NCBI RefSeq assembly: GCF_033097365.1
Contig: NZ_AP028461.1
Span: 10,753,501-10,817,500, forward strand
DNA: 64,000 nt
Direction: 5' to 3'
From: Actinoplanes sichuanensis
GTDB lineage: Bacteria; Actinomycetota; Actinomycetes; Mycobacteriales; Micromonosporaceae
Under the pieces are notes generated by a model, which worked only from the letters and a program-made list of their open reading frames with translations, made no database searches and was not told the origin of the DNA. Each line of letters begins with the position of its first letter. Positions within the stretch are counted from its first letter, which is position 1. Positions 61,476 through 64,000 of this stretch are shown here, piece after piece. The position numbers and the translations under genes were made by a program.

Positions 61476-64000
61476 ATGGGCGCCCTGCCGAGGCGGCTCC
61501 GCAACGCCTTCGAGCGGGGCGGCGAGATGGGCGCCCGGATGTCCACGCTGGACTGGTCGGCCACCCCGATCGGTGATCCGTCGACGTGGCCGCCCGAGCT
61601 GGCCGACGCGGTGGCCACCATGCTCGCCTCCCGTGCCCAGATCATCATCTTCTGGGGCCCGGAGTACGTGGTGCTCTACAACGACGCCTACACCGCGACG
61701 ATGGGCAGCAAACACCCCGGTTTCCTGGGCCGGCCGGGTAGCGAGCTGTGGGCCGAGGTCTGGGACGTCCTGCATGAACTGTTCCGCGGTGTGATCACTG
61801 ACGACGAGTCGTTCTACGCCCGTGACCACCTGTTCATGATCGAGCGCAACGGGTTCGTCGAGGAGACCTACTTCGACATCTCCTACGACCCGATCCGGTC
61901 CGCGGACGGGGTGCCCGGCGGGGTGCTGTGCATCGTCACCGAGACCACCGGACGGGTTCTCGGCGAGCGCCGGGTGCGGACCCTCAGCGCGCTGGGCCGC
62001 GGGCTGGCCGACTCGCCGGACCAGGCCACCCTCGCCGCCGACGCGGCCATGGTGCTCACCGGCGACGCCGAGGACGTTCCGTACGCCGCCGTGGTTCTGA
62101 ACGACCCGGACCCGCACCCGGCGATCCGTGCGTCGATCACGAGCGGCCGGCCCGGCCGTGTCCTGCTCGCCGAGCTGACCGGCCCGGCGCCGTCCGCGGC
62201 GGCCGAGGCACTGGTGCTGCCGATCGGCGTGGGCGCGGACACGATCGGGGCGCTGGTCGTCGGGGTCAGCCGCTACCTGGCGCTGGACGGCGACTACCGC
62301 GACTTCCTCGACCTGGCGGCAGCCCAGATCTCCCGGGCGGTGGCCAACGTCCGGGCCTACGAGCAGGAGCGCCGCCGGGCCGCCGAGCTGGCCGCGCTCG
62401 ATCAGGCGAAGACCGACTTCTTCTCGAATGTGAGCCATGAGTTCCGTACCCCGCTGACGTTGATCCTCGGGCCGTTGGAGGATCTGATCGAGGACCCGGC
62501 CCTGGACGGGCCGGTGCGGGACCGCCTCCGACCGATGCACCGCAACGCGCTCCGGCTGCTCAAACTGGTCAACACCGTGCTCGACTTCTCCCGGATGGAG
62601 TCCGGTCGGATGGCCGCCGTCTTCCGGCCCACCGACCTGGCCCAGCACACCGCCCGGCTGGCCGGGACCTTCCGGCCGGCCATCGAGCGGGCCGGGCTGA
62701 CGCTGACCGTGGACACGCCGGCGCTGGGCGAACCGGTCCACATCGACCACGAGCTCTGGGAGAAGATCGTCTTCAACCTGCTCTCCAACGCCGTCAAATT
62801 CACCCGCGACGGTGGCGTCGAGGTCCGGATCCGGGCCGCGGACGGCCACGCCGTGCTGTCCGTCCGCGACACCGGTGTCGGCATCCCGGAGGCCGAGCAG
62901 GCGCTGCTCTTCGACCGGTTCCACCGGGTCACCGGGGCCTGGTCGCGCAGTCACGAGGGCACCGGGATCGGCCTGGCGCTGGTCCGCGAGCTGGCCGGGC
63001 TGCACGGCGGTTCGGTGGGGGTGCGCAGTCGCCCCGGTCAGGGCAGCGAGTTCACCGTCCGGCTCCCGTTCGGCTCGGCTCACCTGCCCGCCGACCGGAT
63101 CAGCGACGACCCGGCGCCGCCGGGCGACCCGATCGAGCCGCGGCTCTGGGTCGACGAGGCGACCTGGTGGGCCGGGGACGGGCCGCCCGCCCCACAGCCC
63201 GTGCACCGGAGGGCCGGCGGCCGGATCCTGCTCGTCGACGACAACGCCGACCTGCGTGAGCACGTGTCCAGGCTGCTCGGGCCGTACTGGGACGTGGTCA
63301 CCGCGGTGGACGGGATGGGCGCCCTGGACCTGGCCCGGGAGCAGCAGTTCGACCTGGTGCTCACCGACGTGATGATGCCCCGGCTGGACGGGTTCGGTCT
63401 GATCGCCGGGCTGCGCGCGGATCCGCGTACCCGGGATGTGCCGATCGTCGTGCTCTCCGCCCGCGCCGGTGAGGAGGCCGCGGTCGAGGGACTGTCCGCG
63501 GGCGCCGACGACTACCTGGTCAAACCGTTCTCCACCCGGGAGCTGACCGCCCGGGTCCGGGCCAACCTGGAGCTCGGGCAGCAGCGCCGGGAGACCGTGA
63601 ACCGGCTCCGCGGGCTGGTCGACGCGGCCGCCGCGCTCAACGCCGTCCCCACCACCGCCGAGGTGTTGGAGGTCGCCGCCCGGCACGTGCTGGCCATGAC
63701 GTCGGCCGGCCGGGTGCTGCTGACCACCCCGGAGGGTCGAGCCGAACGCGACGGTGGTGCCGCCGGATCGGCCCCACCCGACCTGATCCTGCCGCTGCCC
63801 GCCACCAGTGGGCCGCCGCTCGGTGAGCTACGGGTGTGGGCCGGTCCCTGCGTCCCGGTCGAGCCGGTGGTACTCACCCAGTTGGCCCGCCTGGTCGGGT
63901 TGCGGCTGGCCAACGCCCGCCTCTACGAGACCGAGCACCGGATCGCCTCGACCCTCCAGCACAGCCTGCTGCCGCACACGCTGCCCCGGGTGCCGGGAGC
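61476..64000 (+). CDS. PAS/GAF hybrid histidine kinase-receiver protein with apparent PP2C (SpoIIE-like) C-terminus, 3' end cut
   Basis: At least 841 residues, open to the window end. A PAS domain (about 35-165, with LYNDAYTATMGSKHP) is followed by a GAF-like segment (about 170-300). HisKA has His321 in VSHEFRTPLTL, then an HATPase with NLLSNAVKFT and GTGIGLAL. A receiver (about 580-695) has Asp631 in LTDVMMP. A second GAF-like region (about 705-815) follows, then IASTLQHSLLPHTLP, the usual opening of a SpoIIE-type PP2C phosphatase. ATG 61476 is preferred over 61470 because GGGAGG lies 7 nt upstream. Confidence 0.88.
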   Translation, partial: MGALPRRLRNAFERGGEMGARMSTLDWSATPIGDPSTWPPELADAVATMLASRAQIIIFWGPEYVVLYNDAYTATMGSKHPGFLGRPGSELWAEVWDVLHELFRGVITDDESFYARDHLFMIERNGFVEETYFDISYDPIRSADGVPGGVLCIVTETTGRVLGERRVRTLSALGRGLADSPDQATLAADAAMVLTGDAEDVPYAAVVLNDPDPHPAIRASITSGRPGRVLLAELTGPAPSAAAEALVLPIGVGADTIGALVVGVSRYLALDGDYRDFLDLAAAQISRAVANVRAYEQERRRAAELAALDQAKTDFFSNVSHEFRTPLTLILGPLEDLIEDPALDGPVRDRLRPMHRNALRLLKLVNTVLDFSRMESGRMAAVFRPTDLAQHTARLAGTFRPAIERAGLTLTVDTPALGEPVHIDHELWEKIVFNLLSNAVKFTRDGGVEVRIRAADGHAVLSVRDTGVGIPEAEQALLFDRFHRVTGAWSRSHEGTGIGLALVRELAGLHGGSVGVRSRPGQGSEFTVRLPFGSAHLPADRISDDPAPPGDPIEPRLWVDEATWWAGDGPPAPQPVHRRAGGRILLVDDNADLREHVSRLLGPYWDVVTAVDGMGALDLAREQQFDLVLTDVMMPRLDGFGLIAGLRADPRTRDVPIVVLSARAGEEAAVEGLSAGADDYLVKPFSTRELTARVRANLELGQQRRETVNRLRGLVDAAAALNAVPTTAEVLEVAARHVLAMTSAGRVLLTTPEGRAERDGGAAGSAPPDLILPLPATSGPPLGELRVWAGPCVPVEPVVLTQLARLVGLRLANARLYETEHRIASTLQHSLLPHTLPRVPG

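Noticed and set aside
61437..63686. 749-codon open frame on the minus strand
   Set aside because: It is antisense to the hybrid kinase, has no domain-like sequence and arises from GC-rich codon bias.

Overview
The window is very GC-rich, gene-dense bacterial DNA with GTG, TTG and ATG starts and many 1-4 nt start/stop overlaps. Its core is a chromosomal backbone typical of high-GC Actinobacteria: ffh, rpsP-khpA-rimM-trmD-rplS, tandem lepB, rnhB-DUF2469, yraN-comM-dprA, xerC, rpsB-tsf-pyrH-frr-cdsA-rlmN, and dxr-rip1-ispG-GNAT. Archaeal-type ProS, an F420-type LLM oxidoreductase, Stealth and SigE-family genes suggest a filamentous actinomycete, most likely Micromonosporaceae (Actinoplanes-like). 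The family-level placement is inference.

Layout. 1-5.9 kb: cell-surface glycan genes (membrane protein cut by the window edge, GtrB/GtrA pair, nucleotide-sugar dehydrogenase, Stealth phosphotransferase). 6.2-13.9 kb: ffh, Uma2-type nuclease, amidohydrolase, SigE-like sigma factor with a co-transcribed membrane-anchored beta-propeller, proS, DUF402. 14.1-20.2 kb: translation and secretion operon, with a 36-bp-repeat ORF wedged between Nudix and rnhB. 20.2-29.2 kb: M23 peptidase, aminotransferase, xerC, dprA, comM and yraN, with several low-complexity or minisatellite tracts. Compared with the M. tuberculosis order as I remember it, this block is inverted as a unit. 29.5-36.5 kb: rpsB to rlmN, then a DivIVA-like protein. 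36.6-46 kb: DUF2631, a metallo-beta-lactamase/Rieske fusion, phytoene-desaturase-like flavoprotein, BrkB, then dxr-rip1-ispG and a GNAT. 46-54.2 kb: PadR regulator, PAS hybrid kinase, LLM oxidoreductase, and an ABC-2 exporter next to a NarL/DesK-type two-component pair. 54.8-61.4 kb: a gamma-glutamyl-amine catabolic cluster (permease, glutamine-synthetase-like ligase, aldehyde dehydrogenase, SDR, two tandem class-I glutamine amidotransferase-like hydrolases). 61.5-64 kb: a large PAS/GAF-histidine kinase-receiver protein that appears to run into a PP2C phosphatase and is cut by the window end.

The strongest undescribed candidate is a roughly 125-nt structured element (59820-59960) between the SDR and the first amidotransferase. 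It has three hairpins with T-loop-like loops, a sequence that can pair with either of two partners, its own -10-like hexamer, and a closing GC hairpin. A second theme is in-frame tandem repeats (units 15, 27, 30 and 36 bp, all multiples of three) in the gaps between conserved genes. In two places (Nudix/rnhB and comM/dprA) the repeat lies in an ORF whose start or stop overlaps a conserved neighbour. No tRNA, rRNA, CRISPR array, insertion sequence or prophage was recognised. All calls were made by reading; no database search was run.
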